A DNA stretch of 64,000 nt from Heloderma charlesbogerti. Its lineage: Eukaryota; Chordata; Lepidosauria; Squamata; Helodermatidae. How positions within the stretch are numbered: the stretch's first letter is position 1; each line of letters opens with the position of its first letter. The DNA lies in contig JANEZZ010001513.1 in assembly GCA_026122225.1 (NCBI GenBank), forward strand, positions 3,004,001 through 3,068,000, given 5' to 3'. This document shows positions 1-10,950 of the stretch, piece after piece. The position numbers and the translations under genes are program-made. The notes under the pieces are model-generated. The model worked only from the letters and a program-made list of their open reading frames with translations, was not told where the DNA came from and did not search any database.

Positions 1-3000
1 CATTTTTGCAATTTTCCTAATATAATGGAGTTTTGAACATTATTTCCCCAATGTGTAAATTTTTGTACACATTTTTGATTGGAGGATTCCACAGTGAAAT
101 TAAGTGCAAACTTCAGAGGATAGTGTGAAATTAGGTAAGTTTTCATTATAATGCAAACTGAATGGATTTCTCCCCCATCCCTAGCCCTGAGTGAGCTGGG
201 ATGATCTTACTGTTAAATGGAACAAAATGGGGGAGGTAGAAAGAAGGAATAGGAATGACATTTTGGTATCACAAGCATATTGATCCATCCGGGAAAGATG
301 CGTCCATTAGCAAAGTCTGTGCTGGCTAGCTTTAACATTTAAGCACTGCATATTTATATGCTACACATTATAATTTTTTTTTCCAGATGTAGTTACTATG
401 GCGGGCTGGATCCAGTGCTGAGTACCTTCACTTAGTGTTGCTATGCTTTTTATGCTCTAATGGGCACTTAATATAGTGCAAAAGCAATCAGCTCATAAAT
501 AATTCTATAGTTCACTTATATTGGAGATCTTAGAAATATATAAAAATAGATTAGATAAGATATATAAAATGTTATTTCAAAGCACATTACAACAGTAAAT
601 GGTAATTCTTATGTGATGATTATATAACTACCTTGATGCATGGTCACATAAAAACAGAGCTACAGCACAAAGAAAAACAATTTTATTAAAGTCTGAAAGC
701 CTTGGGCTATAGGAATAGCCCCAGAACAAAATAGATGGGCCACGTATTGTCCCAATGCAATGTAGATGAGCAGGGAAACATAGGCAGGTTATTCATATTG
801 ATACAAGGAAGCAAGAAATATAAATGCTTCAGAAAGAACTCTATTGCAAATCATAAAACTAAATAAAATAAATATAAATTTGCTTCTTTTCAATTTTTTC
901 CAAATTTGCATAACTTATATGATTAAAAGTGAATATGATATTTGAATTTCTGTAATGTATAACCACTCCCTTTTCTCTTATTTCCCATTATCATTTCTAT
1001 GAGCCAGCTCAAAAGAGAAAGTGTTGCTCATACCTAAATCTCATAAGAAATTAATCTATGGCATCCAGATTATGAGCTAAGCACAAACTCCAGCAAAGTT
1101 TGGGCTCAGTTCTCACTTCAGCATGCATCATTACTGCAACACCCCCTCCCCTTACCCGGAGGCAACGATAGACAGGAGCATTCAAGGCTGCTGGAGCAGC
1201 CTTGAATGCCACAGTGGCAGCATACCAGCCACAAAGAGCTCTCAGACATGTAGTTTTCACTGTGTCCATACTAAGAACACAGGTACCCTGGAGAACTACA
1301 TTTCCCATGGACAGGAATGAGGAATAGAGGCCTCTCAATGGCACAGTTGCCACTAGGTAAGTTTGCGGGGGGGAAGGGAAGGGATGATGGGATATGGCAA
1401 GTTCTTTCCATCTTTTGGAGTAATAAGTGAGTCCATTTCAAAGTGAGGTGAGGAGAGTCCACCCATCTCTAGTAACAACAGTGCTACCATAGTAACATGT
1501 GAATGGATCAAGCCAGGCTAGAATAACTGCATCATTCTGCTGAGGAGGGCAGTCTGCATCCCCAGCCCCCGATCTTTATGATATTATTTGGTATCACAAA
1601 TACGTCATGCAAATAATAGACATGTCTCTTCCCTAATACCTCTGTCCTGTATGCTGTTTGCCTCTTTTTGTTCTGAGGATAAGATCTATAAGGCAAATAG
1701 GTAAAGCACATATAGATGGCTGTGTCTTTTTATGTTTTATATGTTGGGTGAGGTGGCATTCTTGGCAAAGAGCATGCCTCCTATTTCCCGTAACTGTTGC
1801 GGGACGAGCTGCAAAATAGCGCTCATACCTCCAAAATGAAGAATGCTGGGTCATAGAAGGATGCCTACGACATCATTTCTGCCTCTTTGCAGGCAGGATC
1901 AGAAATATGATTTGCCATAGCGATTGTGCAGGGGTGCTGTCAGATCACTGACCATTGCTTCTGCTCCATACTGCAATGTGGTTTAGAATCTACAAGAAGG
2001 CCCCATATTCATTCCAAAGCTGATGCTGATGAATCCTGGGGGGAAAGGATCTTGACTTTATCAAGGATCCAACAATTTATGGAATGGATGTTCCTTTCCC
2101 CCTCCCTCAACTCCCCCCCCATGCAAACCCAAGGCCACCATATAATACAAATATGCATCATGTAACACTTCCTTTGTAGTTTTTTAATTATCTTTTATTT
2201 TTGAGCAAATAAGATTATTTGTATAACATAAGGGTTTTTTTTCCTGACCAGACCCGTTCAATTTCTTTTTTTATGCCACAAATAATAGAAATGATCAAAG
2301 ACTTCAAAAAGATTAGGAAGAGATACTTTTGGTGCCTCAGAAAAAGAAATGTTTTTTCCCTCTGTCCTGCAATCAGCCACAAGCGATGTATACATTTGGA
2401 CAGAAATATACTGAGTTTTTAGAGAATATCTTTGTTCCATAGAGCACTGGAGAATGGGAAAAAAGAGTGGTTGCTTTTCTAAGTGGGAACCCTACTGCTA
2501 CCTGAAATTTTACCTGATAGTTCAATGAATACAAATATAGGCTTTGGAACCATAAAGAAAAGACAGTTGCTTTTATTCTGAATTAAGTAGTCAGGGTATT
2601 AAAAAGAAGATGGAAAACAGCCTTTTTTGGTATTGTTCTTTGTTAAAAAAACCAAACAAAATTCCAAGATAATTCTGTTGCTATTATTGAAGAGGTAAAT
2701 ACAGTATTTACCTCAGTCCTATATGCATATTATGTAGGATTTGGGTTTTAGTTAGGCTGAGCAGTGTCCTTCACTTTTTCTTATCCTCAGTCAGTTCCTC
2801 CTGAAATTTGTCCCTCTGTTGCCAAAACTGTCCCATGCTTTTAAAACCAACGGCTTGACACCCCATCTACCATCAGCTATTGCCTCGTCTTCCACCAACC
2901 CTATGCACCTGTGTTTCTTGAGTGATTGATGGTTTTCTTCATTTCTTGTTGTTTGACTCCCTTTTGGCTATCACCAGTCTTGTGGTGTTAACCCATTCCA

Positions 3001-3100
3001 CAGTACAAAAGCTTCTCTCCAGAATTCTTTCTAAATATAAAGGTCTCTTTGATCACAGCAGTGTCAGTTATCTTGGAATCCCTATCTTCCTTGTGCCTCT
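1..3100. other. AT-rich stretch without recognised genes
   Basis: This stretch is AT-rich and I see no convincing exon, RNA gene or full transposon in it. Short open frames occur on both strands, but none shows a domain, a start context or codon structure that sets it apart from chance. Short homopolymers and A/T-rich runs are scattered through it. It could be ancient decayed repeat or single-copy intergenic DNA. Confidence 0.5.
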
Positions 3101-3105
3101 ATGAC

Positions 3106-3196
3106 ACTTTCTTGGATTCCTGCATTGAGCAGGGGGTTGGACTCTATGGCCTTGTAGGCCCCTTCCAACCCTACTATTCTATGATTCTATGATTCT
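3106..3196 (+). mobile_element. CR1 LINE 3' end
   Basis: The segment reads GGGGGTTGGACTCTATGGCC, then GGCCCCTTCCAACCCTACT, and finishes in repeats of TTCTATGA. That is the hallmark 3' terminus of chicken repeat 1 (CR1) LINEs, which end in a short octamer repeat rather than poly(A). Only the 3' UTR tail is recognisable; the body is 5'-truncated, as usual for CR1. The element is on the plus strand. Confidence 0.88.
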
Positions 3197-3755
3197 TCAC
3201 TTGGTTTTCCTCCTGTCTTTCAAACCACTCCATCTTTTCATTTCATGACTTGTCTTCCATATCTTTCCTGTTCCCAAATAGCAGCAGTCAATGGCCTGAT
3301 TCTCTTCTTCTTTTACCCTCTTCCACTGCATAGCCACCCCAATGGCTTTTATTGCCACATCGGAACTAAACCTATTTATCTACCCCTAACAGTTCAACTT
3401 CTGTTATGTTCAATATTTCAGTATTGCCAGTGCCTCCTTGAGGATGTCCTACTTTAAAAAAAAAAAAAATTGACCATGATGAAAATTGGGGATATGTGAG
3501 ATATCTCTGAGAAATCTCACTCCAAATGTTTTTGGTTTCTTCTTCCCCCACAAATTCCTACAATGTTTTCCATGAAGGGGGATTTCCTTTGATTGCTGCT
3601 TTGGGACAAATCTATTGACCAGGGTGGCAGTGAAACCCCCTGGGGAAATTTGAGTAGGCTTATCGGCATTCTTCTCACTTTCCTTGAAATTCATTATATG
3701 CTTCACCTGAGGAAGAACACCTCAGCCTGCTTGCTTTAGGAGAAACTTTAGGTGC
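3197..3755. other. Unassigned stretch
   Basis: No gene or clear repeat family is recognised here. An A-run lies near 3455-3468. Open frames on both strands are short and lack recognisable domains. Confidence 0.4.
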
Positions 3756-3757
3756 AC

Positions 3758-4324
3758 CTCTATGAAGGATAGTGTCCTTCCATATATACCTGCCCGAATC
3801 TTAAGATAGTCTTCAGTGGACCTTCCCTAGGAGCCCCTGCCAAACGAAATGAGGTGTGTGGCTACTAAGAAGAGGGCCTTTTCTGTTGTGGCACCCTGGT
3901 GGTGGAGTGAGCTTCCCAGAGAAGCTTGCCTGACACCTATCTATGTTGTGCTCTTTTTGGCACCAGGTGAAGTCCTTCTTATTTTCCCAGGCATTTTCGT
4001 CTTTCAGTTTCTGTTGTTTTAAGTCTGTTACTGCATTTTAAATCTTTGCACTGTCTTTAGGGGTTTTTTTTTTGGCTTTTATTTTTATTTTATACTGTAG
4101 TTTTAAACTTCCATATTATATTTTATCATGCTGTATTTTGTGGTTTTAATTGTTGTCAATCTCCCGGAGAGCTTCAGCTATTGGGCAGTATAAAAATGCA
4201 ATAAATTAATAAATAAATAAATATAGCTTAAAACTCTTCCTGCCAATAACTTTGCCTTTTAATGAACCTCCTACAGAACTCTGGCTATTTGGTGTTATAG
4301 AAATGTAATAAATAAATACATACA
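3758..4324 (+). mobile_element. L2-type LINE, 5'-truncated 3' end
   Basis: This matches the C-terminal coding end and 3' UTR of the long L2 at 21823-24588. Shared phrases are CCTGCCCGAATCTTAAGAT, then TTTTCTGTTGTGGCACCC, then GGCACCAGGTGAAG. It ends GAGAGCTTCAGCTATTGGGC followed by an (ATAA)n tail near 4200-4226. The reading frame is decayed. A second short tail-like piece (GTTATAGAAATGTAATAAAT) follows at about 4290-4324 and may be a second, older L2 or SINE end. Confidence 0.82.
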
Positions 4325-4418
4325 TAGCATGAGTATGTCCCTTCCTTACCCTGTCATTTTTTCTCTATACCTACTTCAAAAACATTGCCATTGTTGTCAA
4401 CCCGTGTCCCCTCTTGCA

Positions 4419-4655
4419 TATTTTGGCCACCTAATGCGAAAACTCTCTGGAAAAGACCCTGATGCTGGGAAGGATTGAAGGCAAAAGGAGAAGGGGACGG
4501 CAGAGGATGAGATGGCTAGATAGCATCACCGATGCAATGAATGTGGACTTGAGCACGCTCCGGGAGAGAGCGCAGGACAGGAGGGCCTGGCGTGCTATGG
4601 TCCATGGGGTCACAAAGAGTCGGACATGACTTAACGACTGAACAACAACAACAAA
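4419..4655 (+). mobile_element. Bov-B (RTE) LINE 3' end fragment
   Basis: This segment is nearly identical in content to the last 235 bp of the full-length Bov-B at 48131-51340. It contains TTTTGGCCACCTAATGCGAA, AGAAGGGGACGGCAGAGGAT, GGTCCATGGGGTCACAAAGA and the terminus GACTTAACGACTGAACAACA. It encodes the extreme C-terminus of the Bov-B reverse transcriptase protein and the short 3' tail. It is severely 5'-truncated. No clear target-site duplication was found. Confidence 0.92.
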
Positions 4656-5127
4656 TCAGGTGCCAGTTGGGGCTGGTATTTCTCACAGGAGGGGAAACTG
4701 AACTGAACTGAACAATTCCTTCTCTCACCATCCATTTAAATGAAATAGCCATTAAGTGAAACTGACAATCCTGTTGGACAGAAACTGACAACAAAACATG
4801 CAAGGAAAAATGGATGATCAGGACTGGGACACATAAGCAGCACCAGAAGGGGAGATGGAGCCGTGGGGAGAAGCAGCCCCTTGAATTGAAGGGCTCACCA
4901 GAAATACACTCTGCCCTTCCTCTATATTTTTCTTCCTCTCCATACTTTTTTCCAGTGCTGCCACGATGAATCCTTGGAGAAATATTAATGTATTTAATAA
5001 TAAATAAAATAAAACAATAATAAATAAATAAATGTTAGCGTGATGTTGGGAATAGCTTTTTGAGCTGTACTAAAATAAGCAGGGGTAGACATAAGCCACA
5101 GGTCTGCTCTGGGAAGATCCTGGACAC
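4656..5127. other. Unassigned stretch with AT-rich microsatellite
   Basis: No gene is recognised. An A/T-rich run of AATAAATAAA type at about 4995-5032 looks like the tail of a decayed retroposon, but the body upstream could not be assigned to a family. Confidence 0.4.
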
Positions 5128-5130
5128 TGG

Positions 5131-5332
5131 GAGATCCAGTAGCATACTGGTTAGAAAGTTAGACCTGGACTGAGAAAACAGAGCGTGAATCTGCTCTTGC
5201 TATGAGGCTGACAGGGTGACCTTGATTCAGTCATACTTGCTACCCACCTCACTAGGTTATTGTGAGAGTAAGACCGGGTATCTCCACATGCACTACCCTG
5301 AGATCTTTGGAAGATATGATATTAAAAATAAA
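5131..5332 (+). mobile_element. MIR-like (CORE) SINE, old copy
   Basis: The order of motifs matches the better preserved copy at 6371: GCATACTGGTTAGAAAGTTA (tRNA-like head), GGTGACCTTGATTCAGTCAT (CORE-like centre), CTACCCACCTCACTAGGTTA and an ending close to GATATTAAAAATAAA. The centre resembles the MIR/CORE-SINE motif of vertebrates. Divergence is high, so family identity is moderate. Confidence 0.65.
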
Positions 5333-5981
5333 TCTGTCAGGAACAGGAGAAACACAGACTCATCATTCAAATTTGGCTTCCTGAAATTTGACAGCTTTCT
5401 GCATATTAGGGTGTGGGGGTTGCAGGGGGTGATGGTGGATTACAACAACGAGAAATGGCCTTATCTGGTTGGGTTGTTTATTAAAGAAAAGTAGCCATGC
5501 AGAAAGAGAGTGGGTTTTTGTTTTGTTTGCTTTACTCCTAAAATATTTAGAAGAAAGACAACTGATGAGCCATTGATTCATAGCTAGAGAACCCAGGTTG
5601 TATCCAGCACCATCTCTGCTTAAGAATCTTTCTACTCCTTTGAAATTACTGATAAAAGAAACCCCCACCCCCAAGCAGGTAAAGTATAGCACTTTAGATT
5701 ATATCATAAAGAACAATTCTTCATAGTATTGAAGATAAGCAGATTCTTTTCGCATAAAGGATATATAAACTCCTCTCTCAGTGACTGCATTATTCAACAA
5801 TTTACTTATAGTGTGCTGAGTATATACATTTTTATTCAGTAACTGGAAAGGGAATTTTAGGTATTGCTCAAACACATGGTCACTTCATATTTGGCATAGC
5901 AAAAGTGTTGCCTGCATTTCCAAGATGTAATCCTTACTATAACCTTAGAAAGGGAGGTCTGTATCTAAACATGCTCAAGAG
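5333..5981. other. Unassigned stretch
   Basis: No gene or repeat family is recognised. Open frames at 5216-5494 (plus) and 5363-5692 (minus) overlap antisense and have no recognisable domain. Confidence 0.35.
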
Positions 5982-6364
5982 TAGGGATGCACAGGGTGTG
6001 TAAAATCCATTCCATCTGTATTTCACAGATTGTCAGGTGCCTTTGGTTCTATCATCTGCTCATTGATGGAATCATTTTTTTCCCCAAATTCATGCAAATT
6101 TTCACCTGCACAAATCCCCCCCAAAAGCACATTTTCACAACTTAGCATATGGGGGAAATGTGCACTTTCAGCTGGGTGTTGTTGTTTTTTGCATACTTTT
6201 CTATTACTACATTTGCACAAAATTTGAGAAAGTTAGAAAAATGGTCCGCGAGTCTATGGAATCCGCCTGCCTGAGGAAAAGCTGGTCCACTGCAGGATTC
6301 ATGGGTTGCATTGATAAAAATCTGAAATAATCTGACTGTATTGCAGTTTTCTGCAACATCCCTG
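5982..6364 (+). mobile_element. hAT-like MITE, TAGGGATGT family, AT-rich subtype
   Basis: The segment starts TAGGGATGCACAGGGTGTGT and ends TTTTCTGCAACATCCCT. These are the same termini, in the same order, as the copy at 9960-10357. Interiors also match: TTTTCACCTGCACAAATCCC, then a region near TATGGGGGAAATGTGCA, then AAAGCTGGTCCACTGCAGGA. There is no coding capacity. The flanking 8-mers (CTCAAGAG and CTTCAGAC) agree at only five positions, so the duplication is not convincing for this copy. Confidence 0.72.
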
Positions 6365-6370
6365 CTTCAG

Positions 6371-6586
6371 ACCCAATGTGGTGTAGTGGTTAGGAGTTCT
6401 GGGTTCTAGTCCCCACTTGGCCATGAAGCCCACTGGGTGGCTTTGGGTCAGTCATGGATTCTCAGCCTAACCTACCTCACAGGCTTGTTGTAAGGATGAC
6501 ATGGAGAAGAGGAGGACCATGCACACAGCCTCGGGCTCCTTGGAAGAAATGTGAGATATAAATGTAATAAATAAATAAAAACAGGC
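6371..6586 (+). mobile_element. MIR-like (CORE) SINE with L2-type tail
   Basis: The head has the tRNA-like phrase GTGGTGTAGTGGTTAGGAGT. The centre has GGCTTTGGGTCAGTCATGGA and CAGCCTAACCTACCTCACAG, which resemble the CORE region of MIR. The tail reads GGCTCCTTGGAAGAAATGTG and then ATATAAATGTAATAAATAAA. The last ~20 nt match the tail of L2 copies in this window, which suggests L2-driven mobilisation (inference). It is a pol III type element with no protein. Confidence 0.8.
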
Positions 6587-6636
6587 ATGCACAAGGCAGA
6601 TGGCATTAGCTGGGGCTCCCTGGTACTGGTGCTGTT

Positions 6637-6790
6637 CTATTCATTTTATTTATTTATTTATTTATTCATTTATTTATTCATTCATTCATTCATTTATTCA
6701 TTTACAACATTTATATACCACTCCACATCTAAACAGATTCCACAGCAGTGAACAATAAGAGATAAAATAATAACAAGATAAAGAGAACAG
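6637..6790 (-). mobile_element. Retroposon 3' fragment with (ATTT)n tail
   Basis: A run of ATTT/ATTC tetramers at about 6637-6705 is followed by CATTTATATACCACTCCACA and material reading as the reverse complement of a SINE or LINE 3' end. The (AAAT)n tail therefore belongs to a minus-strand insertion. The family is not certain. Similar reversed tails are seen at 7618 and 19344. Confidence 0.5.
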
Positions 6791-7150
6791 AGCGCCATAT
6801 TGAAACTATTGTTTTTTAAAAACAGTGTGCCAATAAAAAATGTTTAGTGGACTGGCACTTACTGTATCCTGGCAATAGTGGATATGCCTGGAATTTTCTC
6901 CCAGAATTCCTGTATGATGCTAACTCTTTTCCTTCAAATACCACCTTGGACCCTGCTCATGCTTTCCCCACTGACAGATCAATCCTAACCCCAGATCCGC
7001 TGGCTAGGGAAAGCCTGGGTAGATAAATACATTTCCAAAAGGTGTTGGAAACTTGCCACAGTGTTAGCATGGAATATGATTTCTGTGTTATATCATGATT
7101 CATTTATTATTTTATGTTTCAGCATGAGGTGAATAAATAGTACTCTCTTT
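6791..7150. other. Unassigned stretch
   Basis: No gene or repeat family is recognised between the reversed retroposon tail and the foldback element at 7151. Confidence 0.35.
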
Positions 7151-7546
7151 GGGTGCAATCCTAACTAGATAGGTGGCTGCCTCTGACATCGGAGGCGACC
7201 GCCTATCCAAAGCAAGGCAGGAGAGGCACAGGGGGATTGTTCCCTCCATGCCTTTCCTGCCTGGCTGTTTTTCACTAGAAGCTGGGGGGCGGGGGGCCGA
7301 CCAGGAGAGGAAGCTGCCATATGACACATAGGATGTGTCGTATGTGCAGCTCCGCTCTCCCTGCCCCAGAACGCCCCCCAGCCCCACCCCTTTTCAGTTG
7401 CTCCGCGCTCCTCTTGCAGTGCGGATGAGAGGGGTGGTCGGTTTTCTGGGAACTGACCTCGGAACATGGGCTCTGAGGTCGGTTCCCGGAAATGAGCATA
7501 TCCTATGGCCCGCTAGACAGTGTCTAGCAGCCATAGGATTGCTCTC
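7151..7546. mobile_element. Foldback/MITE element, GGGTGCAATCC termini
   Basis: The left end is GGGTGCAATCCTAACTAGAT and the right end reads CCATAGGATTGCTCTC, an inverted version of the same motif. A second internal inverted pair, CTAGACAGTGTCTAG, lies next to the right end at about 7512-7526. A GC-rich interior contains CGACCGCCTATCC and CCCCAGCCCCACCCC. Related ends occur at 14097-14316 and 31482-31583. An 8-mer CTCTCTTT is found at 7143-7150 and again at 7542-7549, which may be a duplication or low-complexity coincidence. Confidence 0.55.
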
Positions 7547-7559
7547 TTTAACACTTTTT

Positions 7560-7800
7560 TTTTTTAAAAGTTTATTTTAGTTTATATGCCACTTTTCCAT
7601 GGAGGACTGTGTCTAAAGCGGTCACAATTTATTTATTTATTTATTTATTTATTTATTGTATTTTTATCCTGCTCCTCAGCCAAAAAAGGCTCCTGGAGCA
7701 GCTTACAATCAATGAACAAAGAAGACAGTCCCTGCCCGCAGGCTTACAATCTAAAAAAGACATGACACATAAGGAAAAGGCAATGGGGAGGGAAGAGGAA
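7560..7800 (-). mobile_element. Retroposon 3' fragment, reversed (ATTT)n tail
   Basis: ATTT repeats at about 7628-7660 are followed by TTTTTATCCTGCTCCTCAGC and GGCTCCTGGAGCAGCTTACA. These read as the reverse complement of a retroposon 3' end with an (AAAT)n tail. A second similar tail (TTTAGTTTATATGCCACTTT) lies immediately upstream. The family is not identified with certainty. Confidence 0.5.
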
Positions 7801-7815
7801 GAAAAAAGAATTAGG

Positions 7816-7917
7816 TAGACTAGTTAAGCTTAACTATGGTTAGTTTCAAAGAACACAACTTCAAATTGTGGTTTACAAGGCTGGCTTGTTTAGCCTAACC
7901 ATAGTTAAGATTAAGCA
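7816..7917. repeat. Foldback repeat, TTAACTATGGTTAG arms
   Basis: GTTAAGCTTAACTATGGTTA at the left is answered by CTAACCATAGTTAAGATTAA at the right, giving arms of roughly 20 bp around a 60-bp loop. It could be a small MITE or part of a larger one reaching about 8100. Confidence 0.55.
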
Positions 7918-8128
7918 CAGTTCCAGGTTTGTACAATGCTGCAAGCGGTGATTAAACAAAAGCAGAAGCAAAAGCTTCCAAATTGCTCCCCCTGGATGCA
8001 TAGGAGGAAAAAGAGGGAGCATGTGAGCCAGCGGGGAGACTAGGCTCATTCATGTTTTACTAAACCATAGTGTGATGTCCAAATGCAGCTTGTGTAACCA
8101 GGATGTGCTAGTAGTCAAACATTTAATT

Positions 8129-8187
8129 CAGGAGTAGGGAAGCCGTGGCCCTTCAGAGGTTGTTGGACCATTAGCTGGGCCTGATCC
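8129..8187 (+). mobile_element. Half of CCAGATGTT-type foldback element
   Basis: GGGAAGCCGTGGCCCTTCAG followed by AGGTTGTTGGACCATTAGCT matches the left arm of the foldback family seen complete at 27191 and 62641. The right arm is absent, so this is a truncated copy. Confidence 0.5.
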
Positions 8188-8594
8188 AATAAATATCAAA
8201 ACATAGCATAAAAAGTAACATTACAAAATTCAAAGTCACATTCCGTGCACGACAATGGAATGATACTGTTACGTGCAAGAGCAACTGCATTTGCAAATTA
8301 AGAGTAAAGACACAAATGGTTAACCCAACCCGCACTGCCAGTGCTGGTCTTGCTACGCTTCAAGGGCTACAGCACCTCAGGTCAGGTGGCCACTTATGTA
8401 TCACCAAAGTGAGGAAATGCATCAATGCCACAGTAAAATGACAGAAGGCATACATTTGCCTACTATTTCTATATGGTGATTTATATGCATAGATACAAAT
8501 TAAAAAGAATTACTCTAAGTAGAAATACAGTACATCTCACCAGGGTGGAGATGACTGTGACCAGTTGACAAGGGTGCCTTGCTTAGTCTGTGTG

Positions 8595-8765
8595 GTCCAG
8601 GTGCTGTTGATGGGCAACTTCAAGACCCATCTGCTCCTTCTAATGCTTCTTTATTTTTAAACCATGCTTGGCTTGGGCAGCCCTTCAGATAGAGGATGCC
8701 TTCAAAATAGAGGAGAGTCCTCCATATAGAGGACTATACATTCAGGCACATGGCCACCCTATTTA
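8595..8765 (-). mobile_element. MITE fragment ending GGCCACCCTA
   Basis: The right edge reads ACATGGCCACCCTA. On the minus strand that is TAGGGTGGCCATGT. The same terminus ends a fragment at 44552. An internal inverted pair (AGAGGAGAGTCCTCC) precedes it. The other end was not located, so the extent is approximate. Confidence 0.45.
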
Positions 8766-9655
8766 AATACCACTTTGGGATTTGTGAGGCAAGGTCTTCT
8801 CACCACCTTATGGGGTTTGCAGACCTCTTAGAATAAGAAGTATATACAGATCCATAATAAGACCCACTCATAAGATAGGACAGCCACATTTGCAGGTGGG
8901 GCTTCAAAGAAATAAATGGACACTCAGTCAGGGCCAAACTACACATTATAGCCAGAGATATTGGTGTGATATCCCAGCACTTTTTGCCAGAGCCCACATC
9001 AGTACTGGGACGTGCTGAGGAGGACTCTTCCACAACAGAAGCTTGGTCCATGATGAGGTAGAAGAGCCCTAGTAAATTAGCTTCCTCCTCTGAGGTTATT
9101 CCTTCTGGGCCAGGCTCTGATTGGTGGGACATGACAGACTGACACCCCTCTTTGTTCAGTGCCTTAAAATACGACCAGCAAGCAATTGGTTTCTTCTTTC
9201 TTCCCATGAATCTTAATCTTCATTGCTCTCTTGCTATATAGCATCAGTAGCACTACTAACCAAGGTCATGACACTTCTCCCAAACACTACAATATTGATC
9301 CCTGGTTCAATTTTGTTTTGAAACCGTACCAGCAACACAAATCATTACATATCAATAGAATGACAATTGGAAAATAGCAAGCAAAAGCTCTTACAACTTT
9401 CCCATCTGTTTTAAAGAGTTCAGTACTACTGAGATATTAACCAATGGTACACTTGCTCTAGGTGGGCTGCAAACATATTATTAAGCTTTATTTAGAGGAT
9501 GATGGAACATTTTTCACACAGACTGCAACACATGACATTGCACATACCGCAAAAAGATAAACAGACTGACGAAGACCATTGATAACTCCTCCCTCTACAG
9601 AACCAGCCCTATTCACATTGAAGTAGTTGTGACCATCAAGTTCTCATATAATCCT
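8766..9655. other. Unassigned stretch
   Basis: No gene is recognised. A 135-residue minus-strand open frame at 8800-9207 has no visible domain and sits in sequence resembling degraded repeat (GGGCCAAACTACACATTATA). I did not call it. Confidence 0.4.
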
Positions 9656-9659
9656 ACAG

Positions 9660-9955
9660 AAATGTTCCTAGCAGGAGAGGCACCCTTGAGGACACCCCAC
9701 TTGCAGAAGCCTGTTTGCTGGGCATGCATGAAAGGGCTTTTGCCTGCATTGTTCCCAAATTGTGGAATGCTCTCCCATCAGTGCTAAGATCAGTGCCCGC
9801 TCTCTTGACTTTGTGGAAAGAGACTATGACTCTTTAATTTGGCCTTTTAAATGGTGAATTGTGATTTTAATGGTGTTTCAACATTTTAATATGGTTTTAT
9901 TCCTTTTCTGATTGGAATTTTTTTAAGAAGTCTGCTAACTAAATGAATTGAGCCA
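9660..9955 (+). mobile_element. Old L2 3' fragment
   Basis: GCTTTTGCCTGCATTGTTCC, then TGGAATGCTCTCCC, then a T-rich 3' UTR with TTTTAATGGTGTTTC correspond to the C-terminal codons and 3' UTR of L2 copies in this window, at high divergence. No intact terminus remains. It abuts the MITE at 9960. Confidence 0.55.
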
Positions 9956-9959
9956 GAGG

Positions 9960-10357
9960 TAGGGATGTACGGATTGTGTAAAATCTGTTCTGTCTCTGTT
10001 TTGTGCCTTTTGTCAGATGCCTTTCATTCTATCATCTGCCCATTGACAGAATCTGATATTTTTGTTTCTGAATTTGCGCAAATTTGCACATGAAAAAATG
10101 CACAAATCCCCCCAAATGCACATTTTCATGCTTTAGCCTATGGGGGAAATATGCATTTTCAGCTGGGTTTTGTGTGTGTGTGTGTGTATTTTTCTATGAC
10201 CAAATTTGCGTGAAATTATGGAAAGTTAGAAAACCGGTCTGCAAGTCTGTGGAATCCACTCAACAGGGGAAAAGCTGGTCCACAGTGGAATCTGTGGGTC
10301 AGATTCATGAAAATCCAAACTCATTTGGTTCTGTTGCAGATTTCTCTGACATCCCTA
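9960..10357 (+). mobile_element. hAT-like MITE, TAGGGATGT family, 8-bp duplication
   Basis: The left terminus is TAGGGATGTAC and the right is TTTCTCTGACATCCCTA, so the terminal inverted repeat is about 9-10 bp. The flanks GCCAGAGG (9952-9959) and GCCAGGGA (10358-10365) agree at six of eight positions, as expected for a hAT insertion of some age. The interior parallels the copy at 5982-6364. A (GT)n run near 10170-10188 arose inside it. There is no transposase coding sequence, so it is non-autonomous. Confidence 0.8.
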
Positions 10358-10365
10358 GCCAGGGA

Positions 10366-10942
10366 TTAATATTTAAAGTCCCAGACAGTGCCAGCTCCAG
10401 CTTTCGAGGGTGTTTGGGAAAGAAACCTTCAATGAGCCCCCTTCTTTAGTGAGGTGACCTTTTCACCACCATTGACATCAGCTGTTCTTTCTCCTCACCC
10501 TCTTTCTCAACATTGCTACCACTTGCTTGCTTGATGGGCAGAGATCCAATGAGCTTGTAGGCAGTGGCATCTACTGGTCTGCTCCTTCTCCCCACCACCA
10601 CCATTGTCTGGGCCAGAGCAAGAAGCAGGCCACAGTGGTAAAGAGCAACTCCAAGGGGCTCTTGCCAGTGGGGTCTCGCTGGGGTGTCAGCCCTCAGCAG
10701 GTGCCCAGCCCCTTGATGCCAGCTCTGGTCCCAGGTTTAATCTTTGGCAAGTCCAGTTGGAAGGACTGGGTAGCAAGTGACAGGAAAGTTCCTGCCAGAG
10801 TGGGCAATACTGGGCAAATAGTCTGTGTCGAATAAAGGCAACTTTCTGTTTCTATCCTTGTCCTACTGTGCCATAGGAAACAATGGAATTCAATTATACC
10901 ATTCCTGTAGAAAAAACAAAGTGTCTTGTGGCACTGTAAGGA
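10366..10942. other. Unassigned stretch
   Basis: No gene is recognised. A 102-residue open frame at 10527-10835 has no domain. GTCTTGTGGCACTGTAAGGA at about 10922-10941 resembles a widespread reptilian repeat fragment into which the next MITE inserted. Confidence 0.35.
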
Positions 10943-10950
10943 CTAACACA

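Noticed and set aside
5974..6372. 8-bp duplication around the MITE at 5982
   Set aside because: CTCAAGAG and CTTCAGAC agree at only five positions, so it is not counted as support for this copy.
8800..9207. 135-residue minus-strand open frame
   Set aside because: No recognisable domain, no splice or promoter context, and the DNA looks like degraded repeat. Such lengths occur by chance.
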